From positions 59,523-123,522 of the forward strand of contig NZ_CAXBOD010000006.1 of NCBI RefSeq assembly GCF_963977235.1: a stretch of DNA of 64,000 bases. Direction: 5' to 3'. The position numbers were made by a program, and so were the translations under genes. Each line of letters opens with the position of its first letter. The first letter of the stretch is position 1. This DNA comes from Albimonas sp963977235 (GTDB lineage Bacteria > Pseudomonadota > Alphaproteobacteria > Rhodobacterales > Rhodobacteraceae). The notes under the pieces are model-generated. The model was not told the DNA's origin, did no database searches, and saw only the letters and a program-made list of their open reading frames with translations. This document shows, piece after piece, positions 27,201 through 36,137 of the stretch.

Positions 27201-30200
27201 CGATGGCCGGCGCCGCGAGCGTGGGCGGAACCGGCGGAACCGGCGGCGACGGCGGGGCGGTCGGCCTCTCGCTGACCGACACGAGCGTCAGCACGCGGGG
27301 CGACGGCGCCCACGGCATCCTCGCGCACTCGGTGGGCGGGGGCGGCGGCGACGGCGGCGACAGCAGCTCGCTGGCCGTGGGCTCCCTGCTGCTCAACAAG
27401 CTCCTCGAGCTGGTCCCCGGCGAAGGCGAGGGCGGCGAGGAGGAGGCCGGCGGGATCAAGATCAACGTCTCGGTCGCGGTCTCGGTCGGCGGCCAGGGCG
27501 CGAGCAGCGGCGCGGGCGGCGACGTGGACCTGACGCTCGACGGGACCACCCTGGTCGAGACCTTCGGGCTGAACTCCAACGCGGCCATGGCGCAGAGCGT
27601 CTCCAACGGCGGCGGCAACGGCGGCGTGGCGGGCGCCTCGACCAACAAGTTCGGGGAGGGGTCGGGCGTCAAGACCGCGATCAGCGTCGGCGGCATGGGC
27701 GGCAACGCCGCCGAGACCGCCGGCGACCTCCATGTCCGGCTGGGCGAGGACACGGTCCTGCGCACCCATGCCGAAGGCTCCCGCGGGCTGATGATGCAGA
27801 CCGTCGGCGGCGGCGGCGGCGCCTCGCAGAGCGCGTCGGTCTCGTTCTCCTCGAAGCTGACCGACGCCATCGCCCAGAAGCTGGGCGGCGTGAAGGCGCC
27901 CCGGCTGAGCGTGGGCGTGGGCATGACCGGCGGCGCGGGCGGCGCCGGCGGCGACATCGGCGCGCTGGAGCTCGACGGCGGGATCGAGACCTTCGGCGCC
28001 GACGCCGACGGCGTGCTGGTGCAGACCATCGGCGGCGGCGGCGGCATGGGCGGCGGTTTCGGCGGCGGCGGCACGGACGAGGACGGCGACCGCTCGCTGC
28101 TCGACTTCGGGCTGGAGCTGAAGGAGATCAAGGAGCAGATCGAGCGCCCCTGGGCGCTGAACGTCAACGTCGGCGGCCGCGGCGGCCTGGGCGGGAACGG
28201 CGGCGAGTTCGCCGTCGTCGGGACCGAGACCGACGCCTGGCGGATGCCCACGCTCGACGGCGCGGTGATCACCCATGGCGACTATTCCGACGGGGTGGTG
28301 CTGCAATCCATCGGTGGCGGCGGCGGCGTCGGCGGCGGCGCGGTGCCCCACGATTCCATCGGCGTGCTGGACCTGTCGCTCCGCCTGGGCGGCACGGGCG
28401 GCGACGGCGGCGCCGGCGGGAACGTTGGCTTCCGCCTGGGCGAGGACGCGGCGGTCTCGACCGCGGGCTTCGGGGCGCATGGCGTGGTGCTGCAATCCAT
28501 CGGCGGCGGCGGCGGCATGGGCGGCTCCGCCTCGCGGCTGGTGGCCAACCTCGGCATCGAGGCCGAGACCACGGCCCCCAGCAACGGCGATGGCGAGACC
28601 TTTACCAACGACGATCCGGCCTTCGACGAGCTGAACCTCGACGAGATCCTCGGCGACGGCGAGGAGCCCCTGGCCGCGGCCGTGGTGCGCCTGGGCGTGG
28701 GCGCGAGCGGCCCCGGCGGCGGCGGCGCCAGCGCGGCGCGCGCCGAGGCCAACGGCGAGGGCGGCCTGATCCAGACCACCGGCGGCTCGGCCTTCGGGCT
28801 GACGGTGCAGTCGGTCGGCGGCGGCGGCGGCATGGGCGGGGTGGGAACCGCGCCCCTGACCGCGGCCGAGCTTGCCATCGACACGCTCGACCCCGACGAC
28901 CGGCAGCCCTTCGCCGACGCTTTCAACGCGCTGTTCCGCGGCGCGCATCTCGACTTCATCGCCGGCGGCGACGGCGGCCGGGGCGGCAACGGCGGCGCCG
29001 CGGTCGCCCAGGGCGCCTTCACTATCCTGACCGCCGGTCCCCGCAGCCCGGCCCTGCTGGTGCAGTCGGTGGGCGGGGGCGGCGGCGCGGCCGGCGTCGA
29101 GGGCGCGCGCCTGCTGCGCAACGGCGCCCAGGGCGCCGTGGGCAACGCCGGCGCCGTCCGGACCCAGCTCGAGGCGGGCACGAAGATCAACACCGACGGG
29201 CTCGCCTCTCACGGGTCGATCCTGCAGTCGGTGGCCGGCGGCGGCGGCACGACGCTGGCGACGCTGGCCTACGGCTCGGCGCTGCGCCGCTACGATCCCG
29301 ATGCGCCGCCCGCCACGAAGCTCGACCTGCTGTTCGAGCTGGCGCTGGGCGCCGGCGACCAGTCCCTGGCGCAGGGCCGGGCGGGATCGGCCGTGTTCAT
29401 CCTGCGCGACGACATCACCACGCGCGGCGACGGGGCCTATGGGGCCATCGTGCAGTCGATCGGGGGCGGGGGCGGCGTGGTCTCGCTGACGCCGGCCGAG
29501 ATCGACCGGGCGACCACCACCTCGCTGTCCTCTGGCGAGGTCGTGATGGGCTCTGCCGCGCAGTGCCAGGTCGGGACCGCCTGCGGCGGCGCCGACCGGT
29601 TCGACGTGACGCTCGGCGAGGACTCGTTCATCACCACGCTCGGCGCAGGCTCGCGCGGGGTTGTGGCCCAGAGCGTGCAGTCGGGCGGGGGCGTGGCCAC
29701 CGGCTTCGAGCTGCTCGAGCGCGCCACCGCCGGCGAGAGCGCGAACCTCATCCGCGAGATCTCGATCCTGGGCGCCAACGCCTTCCCCGACGCCCTGCCC
29801 GTCGATGCGAGCTTCGTGGCCGACGGCGACATCCAGACGCTCGGCGCGGACGCCGACGGGGTCGTGATGCAGGCGATCGCCGGGGGCGGCGGCGTGATCG
29901 GGGGCGCAGGCGGCGCCTCCTGGACCTACGACGAGGACAAGGACAAACGTCAGCCGCCCGCGCCGGTGAGCCATGTCACCGACCCGAATTCCTACATCAT
30001 GAGCATCGACCTGGGTCAGTCGACGGCCCAGGCCGGGATCCAGAACCTGGGCGTCACCGCCGAGCTGGGCGGCGCCATCCGCACCTGGGGCGACTATGCC
30101 GAGGCGGCGATCGTGCAGTCGATCTCGGGCGGCGGCGGCGTCGCGGGGCTGAGCCACGATCAGACCTCGGATTCCACGGCCTCGGTCTCGGTGCGCGTGG

Positions 30201-33200
30201 GCGGCTCGGGGACGAGCTCGGCCGGGGCGGCGGACCGGCAGCGGGCCCAGGGGCTCGACGCCAATGCGGCCGCCGGCGGGATCGCGGCGACGCTGACCGG
30301 CGACTTCGTCACCTCCGGCTGGGGCGCCAACGGCGTGGTCCTGCAGGAGATCATGGGCGGCGGCGGCATCGCGGCCGTAGGCTCGACCACGGTGCGGGCC
30401 GTCGCGAACAACGGCCAGCACGGGCTGCTGGTGGGCGGCGACTATGGCGGGACCTTCGGCTCGGCCGCGCTTGCGGCCACGATGAACGAGGGCGCGCGGA
30501 TCCGCACCGCGGGCGCCGGCGCGACCGGCCTGCTGGCGCAGAACATCGTGGGCGGCGGCGGCGTCGGCGCCCTGGGGAACGCGATCCCGATCAAGTTCGG
30601 GCAGGCGCAGGGGGTGGTCGAGGCACGCCTCGGCGGCTCCAATTCCACCGGCCAGGCCAACGGGAACGGCGAGACCATCGCAGCCCCCGGCGTCGTGACC
30701 CTCGAGATCGGGGACGCGATCCTGGTGACGCGGGGCATCGGCGCCTCGGCGCTGCTGGCCCAGTCGATCGGCGGGGGCGGCGGGCTGGCCCTGCTGCCGG
30801 CGCCCTGGATGTCGCGCGCCACGCTGGGCGCTTCGGGCGGCGGCACGTCCTACGGCGGGGCGATCGGCCTCGAGATGGGCGTCGACGCGGCCGGTCCCTC
30901 GCTGGTGCAGACCGCCGGCAATCTGTCGCGCGGGGTTACGGCGCAGTCGATCTCGGGCGGGGGCGGCCAGCTCTCGGCCCCGTCGTTCGACGCAGACTGG
31001 GCCGACAGCTCCCTGCCGGTGCAACTGGGCGCGACCGGCGCCGCGACCGGCTGGAGCGACACCGTGGACGTGCTGTTCGGCGGCGCCATCGCCACCGCGG
31101 GCGACCATGCCGACGGGCTGGCGGCGCAGTCCATCGCCGGCGGCGGCGGCATCGCCGACCTCGGCAAGACCTACCGGGGCGGCGAGCCCGACGTGTACAT
31201 GACCCTCGGCCAGACCCAGGGCGGCGGCAAGGCGGGCGCGGTCCGGCTTCGCCACACCGGGCGGGGCGAGGATGGCGGCGCCATCTTCACCCTGGGCGAG
31301 GGCGCCTACGGGATGCTCGCGCAGTCGATCGGCGGCGGCGGGGGCCTTGCGACCTTCTCCGACCTGGCCGGCGGCGCCCGCCTGAGCCTGGGCTCGACCA
31401 GCACCAGCGGCGACGACCGCGCCTCGGGCACGGTCCGGATCGTTCCCGAAACCATTTCCCAGAGCACCAGCGGGACGGTGACCAGCTCGCTGGGCCAGGT
31501 CCTCACCCAGGGAGATGACGCCCACGCCATCGTGGCCCAGTCGATCTCGGGCGGCGGCGGCGTGGCGCGGCTCGGCGAAGCCAGCGGCAGCCTGGCGCTG
31601 CAACTGGGCGGCCATGGCGGCGACGGGGCCAACGAGTCCGGGGAGACGACCGTCGAGATGAACGGCCGCGTGGTCACCACCGGCGACCGGGCCATCGGCG
31701 TCGTCGCCCAGTCGATCTCGGGCGGCGGCGGGCTCGCCACGACCGGGGGGGCGAACGTCTCCGACCTGCGTCTCGGCGGGCTCCAGGGCTATGTCGGAGT
31801 CGCCGAGGCGGGCGACGTCAGCGTCACCCTGGGCGCGCCTGAGAGCTGCTCGCTGAAGGCGCTCGACACCTGCGCGATGACCTTCGGCGAGGGCGCCCAC
31901 GGCATCGTCGCCCAGTCCATCGCCGGCGGCGGCGGCATCGGCGGCGACATCTCGCTCGCGAAGGGGCTGAGGCTGGTCAACAACCACGTCGGCGGCCTGC
32001 CCGACACCTCGATCGAGCGGATGTACGGCGCCGGCGACGCCGGCCGCGTCGGCGTCTTCGTGGACGCGCCCCTGATCACCCACGGCGACGGCGCCTACGG
32101 CGTCATCGCGCAGTCGCTGGGCGGCGGCGGCGGCCTGGGCGGCGGCGGCGCGGCCGGCGGCTTTGCGGGGCTCAACACCACGGGCAGCGTGGGCAAGGGA
32201 AACAGCATCACCTTCATCATGGACTCGACGACCATGGTGGCGGCCAACGGCGTCAGCAGCACCGCGGTGTTCCTGCAGAGCCTGGGCGGCGGCAACGGCC
32301 GGGGCCTCGAGAACGTGTTCATCGACGCCTATGTCGGCGGCCTGGTGCAGGGCGGCTCGGGCGACTCGGCCTACGGCATCCTGATGCACGGCGGGGGCGA
32401 GAGGAACACGATCCGGGTCTACTCCCGCGGCACGGTCACCGCGCTGTCGGGCGAGGCGATCCGCTATGTCAGCCGCGACGACCTCTACGATTCGCATGTC
32501 TCGATCGAGAACTACGGCGTCATCGACGGAACGATCTCCTTCGTCAGAGGCGCCTTCGTGACTGAGGAAGACGGGTCGGAGTTCGGCCCGGACGGTCAGG
32601 AGCAGTCCGGCGCCTCGGCGCGCGGGGCGATCTCGGCCGCCGCGCGGCGCCCCGTGGCGCTGGCGGTTCGGCCGACGCCGCTCCAGGGCATCGACCTGAT
32701 CAACCATCGCGGCGGCGTGCTGATGGGGGCCGAGCGCTACGACGCCGACGTCCTCAACCGCGGGCTGCTGGTGGCGGGCGATTCCAACGACCACTCCGAG
32801 CTCGCCATCTCCGGCGATTTCGAGATGGGTCCGCGGGCGGTGCTGGCCGTCGACGCCAACCCGATGCGGGCGAAGGGCGACCTGATCTCGGTGGGCGGCG
32901 ACGCGCGGCTGGACGGCGAGATGGCCTTCGCCGCCCGCTCCCTGATCGGGGGGGCCGAGCATCGCGTGATGGAGGTCGAGGGCGACATCTCGGGCGCCTT
33001 CGACCGGGTCGCGGGGGCCCTGTTCCGCTTCGAGCAGACGATCGAGAACGGCGGCCTGACCCTGCGCGCCAGCGGCATCGAGATCGAGCGCCAGCCCGGC
33101 GTCGAGGGCCAGGAGGCCGCCGCCGCCCGCTACCTCGAGCGGCTGTTCCTGTCGGGCGAGCGCGACTTCGCCCGGTTCTTCGGGCGGCTGGAGGCGGCGG

Positions 33201-34186
33201 CGGCCGGTGGCGCGCTGCTCCCGGCGCTGTCGGGGATGACGATGGGCGCCTCGCTGGCCGGCGAGGCCGCGACCTTCGAGCTCGCCCGCGACCGCTTCGA
33301 CGCGCTGCTCGACTGCGGGACCGGGGGGCGCTCCGTCTCCTGGGGCGGCGAGGGCGCGGGCTGCCTGACGATGCTGGGCGCCGGGCGGGACCTGTCGCAG
33401 GACGGGAACGGCGCCGCGGCGGGCTATGATGGCCAGGCCTGGACCGCGGGCTTTGCCGGCTCGATGCAGGTCGCGCCGGGGTGGCGGGTCTCCGGCGCGC
33501 TGGGCTGGGAGACGCTGAACCTCTCCGAGCAGGGCGGCGGGTCCTCGGTCGACGGGACCTCGGGCTTCCTCGGCGCGGGGGTCACCCGGCAGATGGGGGC
33601 GCTGGCGCTGAGCGCCGCCGCCACCGCGGGCTGGTCGGAGTTCGACACCTCCCGCGGCGCCGGGATCCTGGCGCCCGGCGGGGCCGAGGCCGAGCACGGG
33701 GCGCTGAGCCTCGGGGCCCGGCTGCGGGCGGACTGGACGCAGGAGCTGGACGGAGGCTGGCTGCGGCCCTCGCTCGATCTCGACCTGATCCACGTGGCGG
33801 CCGAGGGCTACACGGAGACCGGCGCCGGGCGGCGCTCGCTGCGGGTCGAGGACAGCGACGCCACCGCCTTCGTGCTGACCCCCGCGATCGAGGCCGGCCT
33901 GCGCCGCGACCTCGGCGACAATCTGGGCCTGCGGGCCTGGGCGCGGGTCGGGGTCAGCCTGTCGAGCCTCGACAGCTACGAGGCCACCGCGCGCTTTGCC
34001 AACGACGCCACCGGGGTTCCCGGCTTCGTCAACGGCGCGGCGCAGTCGCAGGCGGTGGGGCGGATCGGGCTGGGCGCCTCGCTGCAGGCCGGCGAGCGGG
34101 TGGACGTGGGCCTCGGTTACGAGGGCGCCTTCGCCGACGGCTACACCGGCCACACCGGCCGGGCGAGCGTCACCGTCCGCTTCTGA
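24272..34186 (+). CDS. Giant type V autotransporter with QSIGGGGG repeats
   Basis: About 3,304 residues from GTG 24272, which gives a clean signal peptide (RSRLRAGLLGTCCVAALGLS, cleavage after GGASA); TTG 24236, preceded by TTGGGGAAA, is a real alternative adding 12 residues. The passenger opens with CETGSTTDGSGRSCD. From residue about 570 to 2670 it carries 31 copies of a unit averaging 70 residues, built round G(I/V)xxQSIGGGGG and usually preceded by TxGxxAxG. Units 1-17 add Gly-rich linkers (VGGxGGxGGAGG); later units drop these. An acidic insert DSDSDSDPESDPESD sits near residue 925. Residues about 3052-3304 form the autotransporter barrel, beginning YDGQAWTAGFAGSMQV and ending in the C-terminal Phe (ASVTVRF). 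Predicted secreted or surface beta-helix; adhesion or aggregation is inference. Confidence 0.9.
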   Translation: MRSRLRAGLLGTCCVAALGLSAGGASAQSLANCETGSTTDGSGRSCDIPEGAAVSGAQVFYTGPQAPSSDDRDAIQAGAYALSNRAILSGPAAPGQFAVLGVQARGGQGSNEGSDAGVSGAGGVVTVENFAALTLTDLLFSANSGAGAVPGMWSRDRVIYGIHAAGIGGQGINAKSQTIGGGDGGHGGAGGNASVANRGAILLGAGAADDGGPRVGAIGILSSSTGGDGGQRDTTAGEDPRGGNGGDAKVVQVTNVASIQVCGATVEGCETGDRALRDVAAGIFAQSMGGRGANPTSSGGNGGLVDVRNEGDITVNALVERDGGAWGIYAASQAGYASIDSVSNGVPGGAGGDSKKVTVGHDGAIVLRAGDFDAPQAQTIDRACVDGANCAADAHPAFVSQSAGILAATYGAAAGASKDGISGQNGGKGGDASVSESGEAFEVSGVALADNASVDVAGDNVIGVGVFAQGGLGGLGNSTNSFGGDGGDAGDLEVSLGAGSSIATDGENAVGLILYAKGGAGGGVRAPGGLVDFNDDSAGQGGDSGLLTLKGPGAGAEAARISTRGDRALGVALQSLAGGGGSADADYSIIDTGSTNGGAAGVSGGVDVSGRFDIFTSGQGAHGMLLQSISGGGGSLTSDNGFVAVSGGGGSEGAEGGTVRFVSEGGRIDTAQTASMGLVAQSIGGGGGDVIGEPSLSIVTVGGQGGPGGAGGLVDLTFNDGTVTTTAGDYSFGLVAQSIGGGGGNGGNVFSIDVVLPATAVGGDGGVGGGAGRVNFFTGANAAGDRHLVSTLGGNAHGVLLQAIGGGGGTGGDARSTSLGLIALTSVAMAGGGDSGGAGGLIEGTLRATDIVTSGSHARGLIAHSVGGGGGAGGAANSLDVNFGLATAVGVGGKGGDGGAGGAISIDLTDVSIATGVERPDSDSDSDPESDPESDYVANNHGIVVQSIGGGGGTGGSADALAYALDLPIPEADVQIAMAGAASVGGTGGTGGDGGAVGLSLTDTSVSTRGDGAHGILAHSVGGGGGDGGDSSSLAVGSLLLNKLLELVPGEGEGGEEEAGGIKINVSVAVSVGGQGASSGAGGDVDLTLDGTTLVETFGLNSNAAMAQSVSNGGGNGGVAGASTNKFGEGSGVKTAISVGGMGGNAAETAGDLHVRLGEDTVLRTHAEGSRGLMMQTVGGGGGASQSASVSFSSKLTDAIAQKLGGVKAPRLSVGVGMTGGAGGAGGDIGALELDGGIETFGADADGVLVQTIGGGGGMGGGFGGGGTDEDGDRSLLDFGLELKEIKEQIERPWALNVNVGGRGGLGGNGGEFAVVGTETDAWRMPTLDGAVITHGDYSDGVVLQSIGGGGGVGGGAVPHDSIGVLDLSLRLGGTGGDGGAGGNVGFRLGEDAAVSTAGFGAHGVVLQSIGGGGGMGGSASRLVANLGIEAETTAPSNGDGETFTNDDPAFDELNLDEILGDGEEPLAAAVVRLGVGASGPGGGGASAARAEANGEGGLIQTTGGSAFGLTVQSVGGGGGMGGVGTAPLTAAELAIDTLDPDDRQPFADAFNALFRGAHLDFIAGGDGGRGGNGGAAVAQGAFTILTAGPRSPALLVQSVGGGGGAAGVEGARLLRNGAQGAVGNAGAVRTQLEAGTKINTDGLASHGSILQSVAGGGGTTLATLAYGSALRRYDPDAPPATKLDLLFELALGAGDQSLAQGRAGSAVFILRDDITTRGDGAYGAIVQSIGGGGGVVSLTPAEIDRATTTSLSSGEVVMGSAAQCQVGTACGGADRFDVTLGEDSFITTLGAGSRGVVAQSVQSGGGVATGFELLERATAGESANLIREISILGANAFPDALPVDASFVADGDIQTLGADADGVVMQAIAGGGGVIGGAGGASWTYDEDKDKRQPPAPVSHVTDPNSYIMSIDLGQSTAQAGIQNLGVTAELGGAIRTWGDYAEAAIVQSISGGGGVAGLSHDQTSDSTASVSVRVGGSGTSSAGAADRQRAQGLDANAAAGGIAATLTGDFVTSGWGANGVVLQEIMGGGGIAAVGSTTVRAVANNGQHGLLVGGDYGGTFGSAALAATMNEGARIRTAGAGATGLLAQNIVGGGGVGALGNAIPIKFGQAQGVVEARLGGSNSTGQANGNGETIAAPGVVTLEIGDAILVTRGIGASALLAQSIGGGGGLALLPAPWMSRATLGASGGGTSYGGAIGLEMGVDAAGPSLVQTAGNLSRGVTAQSISGGGGQLSAPSFDADWADSSLPVQLGATGAATGWSDTVDVLFGGAIATAGDHADGLAAQSIAGGGGIADLGKTYRGGEPDVYMTLGQTQGGGKAGAVRLRHTGRGEDGGAIFTLGEGAYGMLAQSIGGGGGLATFSDLAGGARLSLGSTSTSGDDRASGTVRIVPETISQSTSGTVTSSLGQVLTQGDDAHAIVAQSISGGGGVARLGEASGSLALQLGGHGGDGANESGETTVEMNGRVVTTGDRAIGVVAQSISGGGGLATTGGANVSDLRLGGLQGYVGVAEAGDVSVTLGAPESCSLKALDTCAMTFGEGAHGIVAQSIAGGGGIGGDISLAKGLRLVNNHVGGLPDTSIERMYGAGDAGRVGVFVDAPLITHGDGAYGVIAQSLGGGGGLGGGGAAGGFAGLNTTGSVGKGNSITFIMDSTTMVAANGVSSTAVFLQSLGGGNGRGLENVFIDAYVGGLVQGGSGDSAYGILMHGGGERNTIRVYSRGTVTALSGEAIRYVSRDDLYDSHVSIENYGVIDGTISFVRGAFVTEEDGSEFGPDGQEQSGASARGAISAAARRPVALAVRPTPLQGIDLINHRGGVLMGAERYDADVLNRGLLVAGDSNDHSELAISGDFEMGPRAVLAVDANPMRAKGDLISVGGDARLDGEMAFAARSLIGGAEHRVMEVEGDISGAFDRVAGALFRFEQTIENGGLTLRASGIEIERQPGVEGQEAAAARYLERLFLSGERDFARFFGRLEAAAAGGALLPALSGMTMGASLAGEAATFELARDRFDALLDCGTGGRSVSWGGEGAGCLTMLGAGRDLSQDGNGAAAGYDGQAWTAGFAGSMQVAPGWRVSGALGWETLNLSEQGGGSSVDGTSGFLGAGVTRQMGALALSAAATAGWSEFDTSRGAGILAPGGAEAEHGALSLGARLRADWTQELDGGWLRPSLDLDLIHVAAEGYTETGAGRRSLRVEDSDATAFVLTPAIEAGLRRDLGDNLGLRAWARVGVSLSSLDSYEATARFANDATGVPGFVNGAAQSQAVGRIGLGASLQAGERVDVGLGYEGAFADGYTGHTGRASVTVRF

Positions 34187-34204
34187 TTCCGCGCCCGTCC
34201 GCCC

Positions 34205-34232
34205 GCCCGCCCGGCCGCCCGGCCGGGCGGGC
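34205..34232 (+). terminator. Strong hairpin after autotransporter
   Basis: GCCCGCCCGGCC (34205-34216), loop GCCC, perfect complement at 34221-34232. A 12-bp all-GC stem 19 bases after the stop, without a T-run. It would end or slow transcription before the TetR gene. Confidence 0.65.
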
Positions 34233-34345
34233 GCTGAGCCTCCGACTTCCGGATCCGGCATCGACCCCGCCCCGCCGCTCGCCCGAGCGGCGGGGCGCGC
34301 TATCTCGCCCCCTGCCCCGGGACGCTGCGCCGCAGCGCAACATTC

Positions 34346-34359
34346 TTTACATTTGTAAA
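34346..34359. promoter_or_regulatory. TetR operator candidate
   Basis: Perfect inverted repeat TTTACA-TT-TGTAAA, 21 bases upstream of the tetR-family start, in an AT-rich patch (cattctttacatttgtaaaa). Position and symmetry fit autorepression of the regulator-MFP-RND operon. Confidence 0.7.
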
Positions 34360-34380
34360 ACAGTCGGCCATATCCCGTCC

Positions 34381-34998
34381 ATGGACCCCAGACGCTGCCG
34401 CAGCCGAGCCCGCCTCCAGGACGCCCTGCGCGAGATGCTGCGCGAGGGGCCGGCCGCCGAGGTTCGCATCGACGACCTGTGCCGGCGCGCGCAGGTCACC
34501 CGGCCGACGTTCTACGCCAACTACGGCTCGGTCCAGGCGATGCTCGAGGCCTGGCTCGACACGCTGCTCGCGGGGATGCTCGCGCGGTTGAACGCGGTGG
34601 CGGCCGCGCGCGCCGATCCGCCGACGGCCGCCTGGATGCACGCCAGCACCCGCGACTTCCTGCTGTGGTTTCTGGCCCATGTCGGCCATGACGAGCCGCG
34701 GCTGCGCTCGCTGCTCAGCGAAAGCCCCGCCGCGGCGGTCGAGAGCCGGATGGTGGCCTTCCTGCTCGGCGGCGCGATCCAGGTGCTGCCGCTGCGCCCG
34801 CTCGACCCCGCCGCGCCGCCGGGGCCCGAGCGGGACGTCAACGCCCGCTTCTTCTGCGGCGCGTTCCTGGCCACCGTGCGCCTGTGGCTGGAGCTGCCCG
34901 CCGACCTCGATCCCGCCCCCCTGGCGACCCGCTTCGCCGACCTCGCAACCTATGGCCGCGCCGGAGAGCTTGGTCTGAACGAGGCTTCAGCCCCATGA
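34381..34998 (+). CDS. TetR-family transcriptional regulator
   Basis: 205 residues. N-terminal HTH: RLQDALREMLREGPAAEVRIDDLCRRAQVTRPTFYANYGSVQAML, with the RxTFYxxYxS recognition-helix pattern. The C-terminal ligand domain (residues about 60-190) is not assignable. The stop overlaps the next gene's start by ATGA, so the regulator is co-translated with the pump it presumably represses. The palindrome at 34346-34359 is its likely site. Confidence 0.92.
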   Translation: MDPRRCRSRARLQDALREMLREGPAAEVRIDDLCRRAQVTRPTFYANYGSVQAMLEAWLDTLLAGMLARLNAVAAARADPPTAAWMHASTRDFLLWFLAHVGHDEPRLRSLLSESPAAAVESRMVAFLLGGAIQVLPLRPLDPAAPPGPERDVNARFFCGAFLATVRLWLELPADLDPAPLATRFADLATYGRAGELGLNEASAP

Positions 34999-36137
34999 TC
35001 GCACCCCATCGCTCGCGCCCCCGCCCGACCCGTCGCTCGACCCTCGCGCGACGCGCGCTGGCGCTAGTCGCGCTCGCCGCCGCCGCGCTGGCGCCGCTCG
35101 TCCCCGCGGCGCAGGAGGCCGCGGCCCCCGCGCCCGAAACCCTGCGCCCGGCCAAGCTGATGCGCCTCGGCGAACGCTCCGCGCCGGTCGAGCGGGTGTT
35201 CTACGGCCGCGTCACCGCCCGCGCGACGGTGGACATGGCCTTCCAGGCCTCGGGCCAGCTGCTGCGCCTGCCGGTCGAGGAGGGCGCGCGCGTGGACAGG
35301 GGCGCGCTGCTTGGCCAGCTCGACCTCGGCCCGTTCGAGCGGGCCGAACGCCGCGCGAGCGCCGAGCTGAACCGTGTGCGCACCGACCTGAACCGGCTGC
35401 AGAACCTCGGCTCGGACGTGGTCCCCCAGACCCGGATCGACGACACCTCGACCCAGCTGGAACTCGCCGAAGTGCAGCATGAGCAGGCGCTCTACGACCT
35501 CGAACACGCCACCCTGACCGCGCCGTTCGACGCGCTGATCGCCAGTCGCCAGGCGGAGGTCTACGCCACCGTCTCCGCCGGCCAGCCGGTGGTTCGCCTG
35601 CATGACATGAGCGAGCTTCAGGTCGAGGTCGAGGCGCCCGAGATCCTGTTCCGCCGCGTCGGCGGCGCCGCAGAGGTCGAGGCCCGCGCCCGCATCGCCG
35701 GCGCTCCCGAAAGCTGGCGCCTGACCCTGCGCGAGCTGAAGACCGAGACCGGAGACCGCGGCCAGACCTACACCGTCACCTTCGCCTTCGCCGATCCGCC
35801 GCCGGCCTTCCTGCTGCCCGGGGCTTCGGTCTCGGTCAGCGCGCGCCTGCGCACGCCCGACCCCGACGCGCCCCCCGCAGCGCCGGCCGCAGCGCTGCGC
35901 TACGACGCCGCCGGCGAGCCCCAGGTGCTGGTCTTCGAGCCTGACGCCCAGGACCCCGACGCGGGCGTGGTGCGCGCCGCGCCGGTGACGGTCGAGGTCG
36001 CCTCGGACGGCGCGCTGCGCATGAGCGAGGGGCCCGGGCGGGGGACCGAGATCGTCGCCTCGGGCGCCTCGCAGCTCGAGGACGGGATGCGGGTGCGCCG
36101 CTGGACCGGCCTCGCGACCGGGAGAGCGGCGCGATGA
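34995..36137 (+). CDS. RND efflux membrane fusion protein (HlyD/AcrA family)
   Basis: 380 residues. Arg-rich N-terminus and hydrophobic leader (LARRALALVALAAAALAPLV, then PAAQEA). Lipoyl/beta-barrel halves: VDMAFQASGQLLRLPVEEGARVDRGALLGQLD and the matching HATLTAPFDALIASRQAEVYATVSAGQPVVRL. They flank a short coiled-coil hairpin (ERAERRASAELNRVRTDLNR ... ELAEVQHEQALYDLE). Periplasmic adaptor of the pump. Overlaps both tetR and the RND gene by ATGA. No lipobox is obvious, so it is probably anchored by the leader or free in the periplasm. Confidence 0.92.
   Translation: MIAPHRSRPRPTRRSTLARRALALVALAAAALAPLVPAAQEAAAPAPETLRPAKLMRLGERSAPVERVFYGRVTARATVDMAFQASGQLLRLPVEEGARVDRGALLGQLDLGPFERAERRASAELNRVRTDLNRLQNLGSDVVPQTRIDDTSTQLELAEVQHEQALYDLEHATLTAPFDALIASRQAEVYATVSAGQPVVRLHDMSELQVEVEAPEILFRRVGGAAEVEARARIAGAPESWRLTLRELKTETGDRGQTYTVTFAFADPPPAFLLPGASVSVSARLRTPDPDAPPAAPAAALRYDAAGEPQVLVFEPDAQDPDAGVVRAAPVTVEVASDGALRMSEGPGRGTEIVASGASQLEDGMRVRRWTGLATGRAAR

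Noticed and set aside
24272..34186. Possible relation to mycobacterial PE_PGRS proteins because of GG-rich repeats
   Set aside because: No PE domain; there is a Sec leader and an autotransporter barrel, and the repeat core is QSIGGGGG rather than GGAGGxGG alone.
24380..34261. A 3,293-codon open frame on the minus strand across the whole autotransporter
   Set aside because: Gly/Ala/Asp-rich coding DNA with GC third positions gives stop-free antisense frames automatically. Its translation is Ala/Arg/Gly/His-rich with no domain, signal or ribosome site.
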